Notes under the pieces: model-generated
What the model was told of the DNA's origin: nothing
The model's input: the letters and a program-made list of their open reading frames with translations, nothing else
Databases searched by the model: none
Made by a program: the position numbers and the translations under genes
Source: Clostridiaceae bacterium
Lineage (GTDB): Bacteria; Bacillota; Clostridia; Clostridiales; Clostridiaceae
Direction of reading: 5' to 3'
Length of the DNA stretch: 43,814 nucleotides
NCBI GenBank assembly: GCA_029219285.1
Contig: JAQXTC010000048.1
Span: forward strand, 1-43,814
Shown: positions 1 to 7,470 of the stretch, piece by piece
How the letters are laid out: each line of letters begins with the position of its first letter
How positions within the stretch are numbered: position 1 is the stretch's first letter

Positions 1-1
1 A

Positions 2-418
2 GCAGAACATGTAGTAGGAGTTGCACAAGGATCACCAGAAGATATAATGGCTGATCTAAGAGCTAACTTTGAAGGAGAATGGTGTGAAGTAGGTATGTAC
101 TTAGCTATGGCTAGAGTTGCTCATAGAGAAGGTTATCCAGAAGTAGGTATGTATTATGAAAAGGCTGCATGGGAAGAAGCAGAACATGCTGCTAAGTTTG
201 CAGAATTATTAGGAGAAGTTGTAACTAATTCTACTAAAAAGAACTTACAATTAAGAGTTGATGCTGAAAATGGTGCAACTGCTGGTAAGTTTGATTTAGC
301 AAAGAGAGCTAAAGAAGCTAACTTAGATGCTATTCACGATACAGTTCATGAAATGGCTAAGGATGAAGCTAGACATGGAAAAGCTTTTGAAGGATTATTA
401 AATAGATATTTTGGATAA
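2..418 (+). CDS. Reverse rubrerythrin (NADH peroxidase-type), 3' part
   Basis: The reading frame is open from the window edge, so the gene is truncated at its 5' end; the in-frame ATG at 47 is internal and has no ribosome binding site. The visible part is a ferritin-like four-helix domain with the diiron ligand patterns [12 protein letters not shown] and [11 protein letters not shown], ending in LLNRYFG. These match clostridial reverse rubrerythrins, which carry an N-terminal rubredoxin domain (outside this window) and reduce H2O2 and help detoxify O2 with electrons from NADH-linked reductases. That role comes from the family; only the diiron domain is seen here. Cytoplasmic. A hairpin terminator follows directly. 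Confidence 0.88.
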   Translation, partial: AEHVVGVAQGSPEDIMADLRANFEGEWCEVGMYLAMARVAHREGYPEVGMYYEKAAWEEAEHAAKFAELLGEVVTNSTKKNLQLRVDAENGATAGKFDLAKRAKEANLDAIHDTVHEMAKDEARHGKAFEGLLNRYFG

Positions 419-424
419 TAAGTA

Positions 425-457
425 AAAAGGATGGATTTTCAAAATCCATCCTTTTTT
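425..457. terminator. Bidirectional rho-independent terminator
   Basis: Inverted repeat GGATGGATTTT / AAAATCCATCC flanked by A-rich sequence on the left and TTTTTT on the right. It can therefore terminate both the rubrerythrin (plus strand) and the convergent minus-strand gene whose stop lies at 463. Confidence 0.88.
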
Positions 458-462
458 GTATT

Positions 463-1113
463 TTAATAAGATAAGTAAAATTTTAATGTTTGCTCTGAAT
501 CTTTTGAATCATTATAAGTTACAACTATTAAATCATGTGCAGAAAATTTTGACCAAGAAGAATCTTTATTAGTTATTTCTTTCATTGAGATATTATCTTT
601 TGATCCATATAATTCATAACATTTTGTACTCTCAGAAGATACTTCAATTTGGGGTTCGAATTGAGATATAGAGTATGAAATGTGGTAATCATTTATTCCC
701 AATTCTTTCATTTTACTACCAATATATAAAGAATATTTGTCCAATATTTTTACTTGATTATCATATTTAACACCTGCTACATTATGTTTTGATTCTTTGT
801 TAAATTTAACTTTATTATCAGATTGAAGTTCTCCAGAATATCTAGATTTATCATCCATAATTACAATGTTTAAAGATTTTATATCATCATTACGTACATT
901 AATTGAAAAACTTTGTATAGCTGAATCGCCAGTTTTAAAGAAACTATAACCATCATTAAATTGTGAATTTAAATCTTCAATACTAAATTTAGACATTGTA
1001 GTATCAATCTTAAAACTTTGTTTACTGAATATAAACATATATGCAACTAATGCAATTAGTATTACAGCAGCTAGTCCCCTTATTATTGACATAAAATTAA
1101 TTTTTTTATTCAT
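463..1113 (-). CDS. Unknown membrane-anchored protein, 216 aa
   Basis: I do not recognise the family. The protein has a short basic N-terminus (MNKKINFMS) and one hydrophobic segment at about residues 9-30, which looks like an uncleaved signal anchor because there is no lipobox cysteine. A polar domain of about 185 residues rich in Ser, Asp, Lys and Asn, with mixed beta character, would face the outside. The start is supported by GGAG eight bases upstream. It lies 72 bp downstream of the hydrolase on the same strand and could be co-transcribed with it. It shares a terminator with the converging rubrerythrin gene. Confidence 0.7.
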   Translation of the reverse strand: MNKKINFMSIIRGLAAVILIALVAYMFIFSKQSFKIDTTMSKFSIEDLNSQFNDGYSFFKTGDSAIQSFSINVRNDDIKSLNIVIMDDKSRYSGELQSDNKVKFNKESKHNVAGVKYDNQVKILDKYSLYIGSKMKELGINDYHISYSISQFEPQIEVSSESTKCYELYGSKDNISMKEITNKDSSWSKFSAHDLIVVTYNDSKDSEQTLKFYLSY

Positions 1114-1185
1114 TTGTAAATCTCCTATTCATTATAAATAGCTTCCTGTGCTCACCCATATAGAACATTAAACCATAAATACAAA

Positions 1186-2127
1186 TCAAAGTAAAATAGA
1201 TTTTATGACAGAGAGAATTATATCATTATTATTATCGTGGATATAATGATCTGAATTTTCGATAATAATTTGACTACTTTCTGAAGAAAATTTACCCATG
1301 TTCTTTTGAGATTCCATCCAAGCATCATTTAAATCTTTAGAAAAAAATTCTCTGTTTTCTGCTGTAAGGATTTTTAGTGGAAGATTATCAAAATTTATTC
1401 TGTCATTTAATATAATAGTACAATTTTTTTGGAAATTTTTTATTTCATTAGTCATATTTTGACTCCACATATTTTTTACAGTAAGACGTAGTTTCATTTT
1501 ATTTAAATGTGAAGATAAGTTAGAATTTATATATTTATTTTTTATATATGGAAATGATAATAATAACCTATATAATCCAATATATTTTATAAATTGAAAT
1601 AGTCGTATAACTATTAGTGAAGGAAGTGGTATTTTATCCTTAAATTCAGGATTTACTCCTTCTTCTAAAATAATTCCTTTTATTTCTTTGGGATATAGTT
1701 GAGCATATCGGAACACTTCTAAGCTAGCCATTGAATGAGCAACAAAAATATAAGGAGGGTTAAGTGAAGCTTTTCTTAATGCAAGGCGTATATCATCAAC
1801 TAATGTATCAAGAGGAACTTCTTTATTTGTATCGCTGCTAAATCCATATCCATATCTTTCGTATATAGCAGTTTTTGTAAATTTAGAAACTTCATTCTGA
1901 AGCAGATAGTAATCTATTTGAGGAGAAGGAACGCAATATGAAGATGTAAAAACCACGGTAGTTCTTCCTAATCCTTTTGATACTACATGTATTAAGCCAT
2001 GAGAACAGTTGATAAAAGTTCCGTCAATATCATTGTTTTTAGAGTTTTGAATTGCCAAAATAATTTCTTCTGATATTAAGCCAATGATAAGAATAATAAT
2101 AATAGCCAGTATAATAAATAAATTCAT
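1186..2127 (-). CDS. Alpha/beta hydrolase, membrane-anchored
   Basis: A 313-aa protein with an N-terminal hydrophobic segment (about residues 2-26) followed by an alpha/beta-hydrolase fold. Visible are YERYGYGFSS (about 89-98), the position of the YDRxGxGxS strand-turn in this superfamily; the nucleophile elbow VAHSMAS with Ser132; and a C-terminal NSDHYIH whose His would complete the triad. The elbow reads AHSMA instead of the usual GxSxG, so both flanking glycines are replaced by alanine. Substrate unknown; esterase or lipase-like activity is only a family-level inference. The start has an AGGTGATT ribosome binding site. It is divergent from cls and has its own good promoter at 2161-2189. 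Confidence 0.82.
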   Translation of the reverse strand: MNLFIILAIIIILIIGLISEEIILAIQNSKNNDIDGTFINCSHGLIHVVSKGLGRTTVVFTSSYCVPSPQIDYYLLQNEVSKFTKTAIYERYGYGFSSDTNKEVPLDTLVDDIRLALRKASLNPPYIFVAHSMASLEVFRYAQLYPKEIKGIILEEGVNPEFKDKIPLPSLIVIRLFQFIKYIGLYRLLLSFPYIKNKYINSNLSSHLNKMKLRLTVKNMWSQNMTNEIKNFQKNCTIILNDRINFDNLPLKILTAENREFFSKDLNDAWMESQKNMGKFSSESSQIIIENSDHYIHDNNNDIILSVIKSILL

Positions 2128-2160
2128 ATATAATCACCTTTTTTATTTTTATATATATTA

Positions 2161-2189
2161 AGAATAAATTTATTTCCAGAATATGTCAA
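2161..2189 (-). promoter_or_regulatory. Predicted sigma-A promoter of the hydrolase gene
   Basis: On the minus strand the -35 is TTGACA (2184-2189), followed by a 17-bp spacer and a -10 TATTCT (2161-2166). The -35 is perfect and the -10 matches 4 of 6. It lies 33 bp upstream of the start codon. Confidence 0.6.
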
Positions 2190-2193
2190 CAGC

Positions 2194-2217
2194 ATATGGC
2201 TTTTATTAAAGCCATAT
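2194..2217. repeat. Interrupted palindrome between divergent promoters
   Basis: Perfect 10-bp arms ATATGGCTTT (2194-2203) and AAAGCCATAT (2208-2217) around TATT. No T-tract follows on either strand, so it is not a terminator. It sits between the -35 boxes of the divergent hydrolase and cls promoters, which suits an operator for both. The regulator is unknown. Confidence 0.6.
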
Positions 2218-2225
2218 AGACTAAT

Positions 2226-2254
2226 TTGATTAGAGCAATGAAAAAATATATAAT
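2226..2254 (+). promoter_or_regulatory. Predicted sigma-A promoter of cls
   Basis: -35 TTGATT (2226-2231), 17-bp spacer, -10 TATAAT (2249-2254); about 33 bp upstream of the cls start. Confidence 0.65.
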
Positions 2255-2286
2255 TTAGACATAACAAATTGTGGAGGAAAAGGCAG

Positions 2287-3717
2287 ATGAAATTTGTCCT
2301 GTTAGTAATAGTTATTGCATTTATAATAAATATAGTGTTAAGTTTGTCTTTAATATTTATAGAAAGAAAAGATACATCTACAACGTGGGCTTGGCTATTA
2401 ATAATGATAATGCTACCTGGTGGTGGTTTTGCTATATATCTTTTACTAGGTCAAAATCTTAGTAGAGAAAAACTATTTAAAGAGAAGAGAGTTATAGATT
2501 CAGAGAAAAAGAAAGAAATATTGAATAATTATACAAAAAATAATAATAGTCAACATATTAAGAATGAATATTTAGACTTGATGAAAATGAATTTTAATAA
2601 TTGTGATAGTAAATATACAACATCAAATAAAGTAGATATATATTATGATGGGGTGGATAAATTTAATCAATTATTAATTGATTTAGAAAATGCTGAAAAG
2701 TTTATTCATATTCAATATTATATTTTTAAAAGAGATGTAATTGGTAAAAAAATAATAAAAATATTAGAGAAAAAAGCTAGTGAAGGAGTGGAAGTAAGAC
2801 TTTTAGTTGATAGTATGGGTTCATATACTATTACTAAGAGACTTATGAAAAAATTTATTTTAAATGGAGGTAAATTTGAAATATTCTTTCCAGGTATTTT
2901 TCCACATATAAATACTCGAATTAATTATAGAAATCATAGAAAGATAGTAGTTATAGATGGAAAGTATGGTTATGTTGGTGGATTTAATGTGGGAAAAGAA
3001 TACATTAATGAAGATAAAAAAATAGGATATTGGAGAGATACTCATATAAGAATTAGAGGAGAAGCTATTAATGATTTAACTGATAGATTTTTGTTGGATT
3101 GGTGTTATGCATCTGGAGAAGAAATTGATAATTTCTCAAAGTATTATAGCCATGAGAAATTTGATGGGGATATAGGAATGCAAATAGTAACTAGTGGTCC
3201 AGATCATGATGAACAATATATAAAACATGGATACATGAAAATGATAAATAATGCAAAGAATAATATTTATTTAGAAACGCCATATTTTGTTCCCGATGAA
3301 CCAATTCTAGAGGCACTCAAATTAGCTGCATTATCAGGAGTAGATGTTCGAATAGTTATACCAGGAAAACCAGACCATAAATTTATGAAATGGGCAGCAA
3401 GTGCTTATATTGGAGAACTATTAGATTCTGGTGTAAGAGTTTATTGTTATAACAATGGTTTTATACATGCTAAGAATATAGTTATTGATGGTCAAGTATC
3501 TTCCATAGGAACTGCAAATATGGATATTAGAAGTTTTAAGTTAAACTTTGAAGTTAATGCATTTATATTTGATGATAGAATAGCTAAAAATTTGGAAAAA
3601 CAATTTTTTATTGATATAAAGAATTCAAGCCTTATAACAAAGGAAGCACATCATAGTAGGAGTGTCAATCTTAGAATCAAAGAATCTTTAATTAGGTTAA
3701 TTGCTCCAATTCTGTAA
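2287..3717 (+). CDS. cls: Cardiolipin synthase (PLD superfamily)
   Basis: A 476-aa membrane enzyme that condenses two phosphatidylglycerol molecules into cardiolipin and glycerol. Two N-terminal transmembrane segments (about residues 1-21 and 28-50, the second with LPGGGFAIYLLLG) are followed by two phospholipase-D HKD motifs: NHRKIVVIDG with GGFNVG, and FIHAKNIVIDG with GTANMDIRS. Length and layout are those of bacterial Cls. I place the start at the ATG at 2287 because GGAGG (2273-2277) lies nine bases upstream; the in-frame TTG at 2269 would put that site inside the gene. It is transcribed away from the hydrolase from a strong promoter. No terminator is evident after the stop; the aro promoter begins 19 bp later. 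Confidence 0.95.
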   Translation: MKFVLLVIVIAFIINIVLSLSLIFIERKDTSTTWAWLLIMIMLPGGGFAIYLLLGQNLSREKLFKEKRVIDSEKKKEILNNYTKNNNSQHIKNEYLDLMKMNFNNCDSKYTTSNKVDIYYDGVDKFNQLLIDLENAEKFIHIQYYIFKRDVIGKKIIKILEKKASEGVEVRLLVDSMGSYTITKRLMKKFILNGGKFEIFFPGIFPHINTRINYRNHRKIVVIDGKYGYVGGFNVGKEYINEDKKIGYWRDTHIRIRGEAINDLTDRFLLDWCYASGEEIDNFSKYYSHEKFDGDIGMQIVTSGPDHDEQYIKHGYMKMINNAKNNIYLETPYFVPDEPILEALKLAALSGVDVRIVIPGKPDHKFMKWAASAYIGELLDSGVRVYCYNNGFIHAKNIVIDGQVSSIGTANMDIRSFKLNFEVNAFIFDDRIAKNLEKQFFIDIKNSSLITKEAHHSRSVNLRIKESLIRLIAPIL

Positions 3718-3736
3718 TTAATTATATAGAAAAACA

Positions 3737-3764
3737 TTGACAAGATTATACAATTTGGTATAAT
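3737..3764 (+). promoter_or_regulatory. Strong sigma-A promoter of the aromatic operon
   Basis: Perfect -35 TTGACA (3737-3742) and perfect -10 TATAAT (3759-3764) with a 16-bp spacer. Transcription would start near 3771, giving a 5' leader of about 310 nt before the first aro gene at 4079. Confidence 0.8.
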
Positions 3765-3845
3765 TATAAAAAACGACGAAATATTATATTACATTATTAA
3801 AGAAAGTGAAAAATTCTTATCTATGTAATATTTAGGAGGATAAAA

Positions 3846-3974
3846 ATGAAAGGAATTCATAATTTATTAGCAAAATTTAATAGATTTTATTACTTTATAT
3901 TCTGGGGCTTTTACTTTAGCGCTGGCTATTTATTTTGCAATAAAAAAAATAAATCCTTTCTAGTGAGTATATAA
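3846..3974 (+). CDS. Aromatic-rich leader peptide, 42 aa (predicted attenuator)
   Basis: A 42-codon ORF beginning with ATG, five bases after a strong Shine-Dalgarno TAGGAGGA (3833-3840). It has 8 Phe, 4 Tyr and 1 Trp; twelve of the twenty residues 11-30 (codons 3876-3935) are aromatic, including the runs FYYF and FWGFYF. It lies inside the leader transcript of an operon that makes Phe and Tyr and the chorismate used for Trp, 46 bp ahead of a perfect intrinsic terminator. This is the arrangement of classical leader peptides, in which ribosome stalling at scarce aminoacyl-tRNAs prevents termination. The alternative is a small one-helix membrane protein, since the run is hydrophobic. The ORF and its site are seen directly; the attenuator role is inferred. 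Confidence 0.75.
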   Translation: MKGIHNLLAKFNRFYYFIFWGFYFSAGYLFCNKKNKSFLVSI

Positions 3975-4032
3975 TCTTTAAAGATAGCATAAAGTATTTT
4001 ATATTATTTTTGTAATTTTAGAGAACTCATTA
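3961..4032 (+). promoter_or_regulatory. Candidate antiterminator pairing
   Basis: TAGTGAGT at 3961-3968, the last codons of the leader ORF, recurs exactly at 4031-4038 within the terminator loop and 3' arm. The upstream copy can pair over 8 contiguous positions (one G-U) with ACTCATTA at 4025-4032, which occupies most of the terminator 5' arm and its loop. A ribosome at the stop codon 3972-3974 would cover 3961-3968 and free the terminator; one stalled in the aromatic run would leave it exposed. Additional pairing of GAAAGGA (3848-3854) with TCCTTTC (3954-3960) is possible. Confidence 0.6.
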
Positions 4033-4048
4033 GTGAGTTCTCTTTTTT
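4021..4048 (+). terminator. Leader terminator (attenuator) before the aro operon
   Basis: Perfect 9-bp stem GAGAACTCA / TGAGTTCTC with loop TTAG and a run of six T. It is located between the leader ORF and the first aro gene with no other gene in between, so its position only makes sense as a regulated terminator. Confidence 0.88.
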
Positions 4049-4078
4049 AATATATTAAATAAAATTGGGGGCAAAAAT

Positions 4079-5092
4079 ATGATAGTAATTTTAAAACCAG
4101 GAACAGAACAAAAAGAAATAGACACATTAACAAAGGCATTAGAAAATAATGGGGTAGAGGTTAATCCGGTAATAGGAAAAGATCTTATAATACTTGGACT
4201 TGTAGGTGATACAAGTAAATTAGATCCTACTCAAATTGAAGCAAATAGAAATGTAGAAAGAGTTATGCATGTAGTAGAACCTTTTAAGAAAGCAAATAGA
4301 ATGTTTCATCCTGAACCAACAATAATTGATGTAAATGGCAATAAGATTGGTGGAAAGAAATTAACAATGATAGCAGGTCCTTGCTCAGTAGAAACTGCAG
4401 AACAAATTGTTGGAATTGCAGAGGATGTTAAGAATATGGGGGCAAATTTCTTAAGAGGTGGAGCATTTAAACCAAGAACTTCACCATACTCTTTCCAAGG
4501 ATTAAAATATGAAGGACTAGAACTTTTAGAAGAAGCAAAGGAGAAGACAGGTCTTCCTATTGTTACAGAATTAATGTCACCATATGATATTGATACATTT
4601 GTAGAACATGTTGATGTAATACAAGTTGGTGCAAGAAATATGCAAAACTTTGACTTATTAAAAGAGCTTGGTAAAACTAATAAACCAATACTATTAAAAA
4701 GAGGTTTATCTGCAACAATTGAAGAATTATTAATGTCTGCTGAATATATAATGGCTGGAGGAAATGAAAATGTAATTCTTTGTGAAAGAGGTATAAGAAC
4801 ATTTGAAACTTATACAAGAAACACTTTAGATTTAAGTGCAGTACCAGCAATTAAAAAATTAAGTCATTTACCTGTAATAATTGATCCAAGTCACGCTACA
4901 GGAAAGTGGTGGATGGTAGAACCACTAGCAAAAGCCGCAGTAGCTGTTGGAGCAGATGGACTTATAATTGAAGTTCATAATGATCCAGCAAATGCATTAT
5001 GTGATGGTGCACAATCAATTAAACCAAGTAAATATGGTAAACTTATGGAGGAATTAAAAGTAATAGCTAAGGCTGTTGGTAGAGAAATATAA
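4079..5092 (+). CDS. aroF: 3-deoxy-7-phosphoheptulonate (DAHP) synthase, first copy
   Basis: A 337-aa enzyme that condenses phosphoenolpyruvate and erythrose-4-phosphate, the first step of the shikimate pathway. The catalytic barrel shows the GPCSVE metal-ligand motif (Cys102), RGGAFKPRTSPYSFQG, GARNMQNF, KPILLKRG, CERGIRTFETYTRNTLDLSAV and IDPSHATG. These identify the type I-beta (KDO8P-synthase-like) family. Residues 1-75 form the ferredoxin-like regulatory domain that binds Phe or Tyr in the Thermotoga-type enzyme. It is the first gene after the attenuator, with GGGGG (4067-4071) as ribosome binding site. A close paralogue is the eighth gene of the same operon. The aroF name follows family usage; aroG is equally used. 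Confidence 0.95.
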   Translation: MIVILKPGTEQKEIDTLTKALENNGVEVNPVIGKDLIILGLVGDTSKLDPTQIEANRNVERVMHVVEPFKKANRMFHPEPTIIDVNGNKIGGKKLTMIAGPCSVETAEQIVGIAEDVKNMGANFLRGGAFKPRTSPYSFQGLKYEGLELLEEAKEKTGLPIVTELMSPYDIDTFVEHVDVIQVGARNMQNFDLLKELGKTNKPILLKRGLSATIEELLMSAEYIMAGGNENVILCERGIRTFETYTRNTLDLSAVPAIKKLSHLPVIIDPSHATGKWWMVEPLAKAAVAVGADGLIIEVHNDPANALCDGAQSIKPSKYGKLMEELKVIAKAVGREI

Positions 5093-5107
5093 AAAAGGAT
5101 GATTAAT

Positions 5108-6172
5108 ATGGCCAAAAATCTATATGTAGATTTAAAAGAAAATAGTTATAACATAAAAATAGAAAAAGGACTTTTAAATAAAATAGGAAAAGAAATAAAG
5201 TCAATTTATAAAGGTAATAAAATATTTATTATTACAGATGATAATGTAGATGAATTTTACGGTGAAAAAGTCAAGAATTCTTTAGAAGGTGAAGGCTTTA
5301 TAGTAAGAAAACTTGTTATGAAAGCAGGCGAAGAAACTAAGTCTTTTAATAGCCTTCCTAAGATATACAAAGAATTATTAGATTTTAAGCTTACTAGAAA
5401 AGAACTAATCATTACTTTAGGTTGTGGAGTTATAGGTGATTTAGGAGGTTTTGCTGCAGCTTCTTATTTAAGAGGAGTACCATTTATTCAGATACCAACT
5501 TCATTACTAGCACAAGTCGATAGCTCTGTTGGAGGAAAAGTTGCAGTAGATTTACCAGAAGGAAAAAATTTAGTTGGTGCATTTTATCAACCTAAAGCTG
5601 TTTTTATAGATCCAGAAGTACTAAATACATTATCTGAAAAATTCTATAAAGATGGCATGGGAGAAGTAATAAAATATGGATGTATAAAAGATAAAGAGCT
5701 TTTTGATAAACTTGATATGTTAAAATCCAGAGAAGAAGTAATGGATCATATTGAAGAGATTATATATACATGCTGTAATATTAAAAGAATAGTAGTTGAA
5801 AAAGATGAAAAAGATCTTGGAGAAAGAATGCTTTTAAATTTTGGCCATACATTAGGTCATGCTATTGAGAAATATTATAATTTTACTGGCTTTAGCCACG
5901 GGGAAGCTGTTTCTATAGGAATGTATAATATATCATTAATAAGTGAGGCAAAAGGACTAACAAGTAAGGGAACAGCTGATCGAATAAAAGAAATTTTAAT
6001 AAATTATAACCTTCCATATCAAGTAGATATAAATGATAATTCTTCAATTATTGAGACTATATCTTTAGATAAAAAGAACATGGGAAATGTTTTAAAAGTG
6101 ATACTTCTTAATAATATTGGAGAAAGTATGATATATAACACAACACCGGCTTTTTTTAAGGTGGTGGATTAA
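5108..6172 (+). CDS. aroB: 3-dehydroquinate synthase
   Basis: Converts DAHP to 3-dehydroquinate using NAD+ and a divalent metal. Visible family signatures are [26 protein letters not shown], the metal-binding region [21 protein letters not shown] and [11 protein letters not shown], with the full family length of 354 aa. I chose the ATG at 5108: an SD-like AAGGATGAT ends shortly before it, whereas the in-frame ATG at 5099 abuts the GG of that site and has no spacer. The stop overlaps the aroA start by one base (TAATG), so the two genes are probably translationally coupled. Confidence 0.95.
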   Translation: MAKNLYVDLKENSYNIKIEKGLLNKIGKEIKSIYKGNKIFIITDDNVDEFYGEKVKNSLEGEGFIVRKLVMKAGEETKSFNSLPKIYKELLDFKLTRKELIITLGCGVIGDLGGFAAASYLRGVPFIQIPTSLLAQVDSSVGGKVAVDLPEGKNLVGAFYQPKAVFIDPEVLNTLSEKFYKDGMGEVIKYGCIKDKELFDKLDMLKSREEVMDHIEEIIYTCCNIKRIVVEKDEKDLGERMLLNFGHTLGHAIEKYYNFTGFSHGEAVSIGMYNISLISEAKGLTSKGTADRIKEILINYNLPYQVDINDNSSIIETISLDKKNMGNVLKVILLNNIGESMIYNTTPAFFKVVD

Positions 6173-7470
6173 TGGGGAACTTTAAAGTATATCCTAAAAA
6201 ATTAAAAGGTGAGGTTAAAATACCACCTTCAAAGAGTATGGCACATAGAGCATTAATATGTGCCTCTTTAGGAGATGGAATTAGTAGAATAAGTAATATT
6301 AATTTATCTGATGATATTATTGCAACAATAAATGGATTAAGGGCATTAGGTGCTGTTATTACGGAAAAAGAAAACTATGTTGAAGTTAAAGGAATAAATT
6401 CTAATGATTTAGCTAATATGCGAGACTTTGAAAGGGTTATTGATTGCAATGAATCAGGATCAACATTAAGGTTCTTAGTACCAATATCCTTAGTATTTGA
6501 AGGTACTACTAGATTCGTAGGAAGAGGCAATCTTGGAAAAAGACCTTTGAATACCTATTATGATATATTTGATAGTCAAGGAATTGAATATAGTTATAAA
6601 GAAGGAGAACTTGATTTAATAGTAAAAGGAGTACTTAATAATGATGAATTTAGGGTTAAGGGTAACATTAGCTCTCAATTTATAACTGGACTATTATTCT
6701 CACTTCCTATGCTTAATGGTGATTCAAAGATAGTTATAACTACAGAATTAGAATCTAAAGGTTACATTGATTTAACATTATCCATAATGAAAGAATTTGG
6801 AATAGAAATTGAAAATAGAGATTATGAAGAATTTATAATAAAAGGAAAACAAAAGTATAATTCAAAGGATTATAGAGTTGAAGGAGATTACTCTCAAGGT
6901 GCATTTTATCTTTGTGCTGATGCTTTAGGAGCTAATGTAAATGTACTTGATTTAAAGGATGATTCTCTTCAAGGAGATAAAGAAGTAATAGATATATTAT
7001 CAAGGATGGGAGCAAAAATTACTATAGTAAATAACGGATTAAAGCTATCAGCAGATTCTTTAAATTCAACAGTAATTGATGCGTCTATGTGCCCGGATAT
7101 TATACCAGTTTTATCTGTAGTTGCTTCTTTAGCGGAGGGAACCACCAATATAATTAAAGCAGGAAGACTTAGAATTAAGGAATGTGATAGATTACATGCT
7201 ATTGTAAGCGAGCTAAGTAAAATAGGTGCTAATATAGAAGAAAAAGAGGATAGTATAATTATTCATGGCGTTAAGGAATTTAAAGGTGGATGTACTGTAT
7301 GGAGTCATAGAGATCATAGGATGGCAATGAGTCTTGCTATAGCTTCTACAAGATGTATTGAACCTATTATTCTTAAGGATTATGAATGTGTGTCAAAATC
7401 CTATCCAAACTTTTTTATTGATTTTAAAGCTTTAGGAGGAAAAATAATTGAGTGGAGTATGGGGGAATAA
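6172..7470 (+). CDS. aroA: 3-phosphoshikimate 1-carboxyvinyltransferase (EPSP synthase)
   Basis: Transfers the enolpyruvyl group from PEP to shikimate-3-phosphate. Diagnostic stretches are PPSKSMAHRALICASL near the N-terminus, DCNESGSTLRFLVPI, GRGNLGKRPLNTY, ISSQFITGLL, EGDYSQGAFYLCADAL, CPDIIPVLSVVASLAEGTT, RLRIKECDRL and HRDHRMAMSLAIAS. The 432-aa length and two-lobed arrangement are normal. It starts in the TAATG overlap with aroB. Its last 23 bases overlap the start of aroC. It is the step in common to all three aromatic amino acids. Confidence 0.96.
   Translation: MGNFKVYPKKLKGEVKIPPSKSMAHRALICASLGDGISRISNINLSDDIIATINGLRALGAVITEKENYVEVKGINSNDLANMRDFERVIDCNESGSTLRFLVPISLVFEGTTRFVGRGNLGKRPLNTYYDIFDSQGIEYSYKEGELDLIVKGVLNNDEFRVKGNISSQFITGLLFSLPMLNGDSKIVITTELESKGYIDLTLSIMKEFGIEIENRDYEEFIIKGKQKYNSKDYRVEGDYSQGAFYLCADALGANVNVLDLKDDSLQGDKEVIDILSRMGAKITIVNNGLKLSADSLNSTVIDASMCPDIIPVLSVVASLAEGTTNIIKAGRLRIKECDRLHAIVSELSKIGANIEEKEDSIIIHGVKEFKGGCTVWSHRDHRMAMSLAIASTRCIEPIILKDYECVSKSYPNFFIDFKALGGKIIEWSMGE

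Noticed and set aside
2269-2286. TTG start for cls and an overlapping 63-codon frame at 2271-2462
   Set aside because: The GGAGG at 2273-2277 serves the ATG at 2287; the other frame is a chance overlap within cls.
3846-3974. Reading the 42-aa ORF as an ordinary small membrane protein
   Set aside because: Not excluded, but its place between a promoter and a terminator ahead of aromatic genes and the repeat with the terminator fit a leader peptide better.
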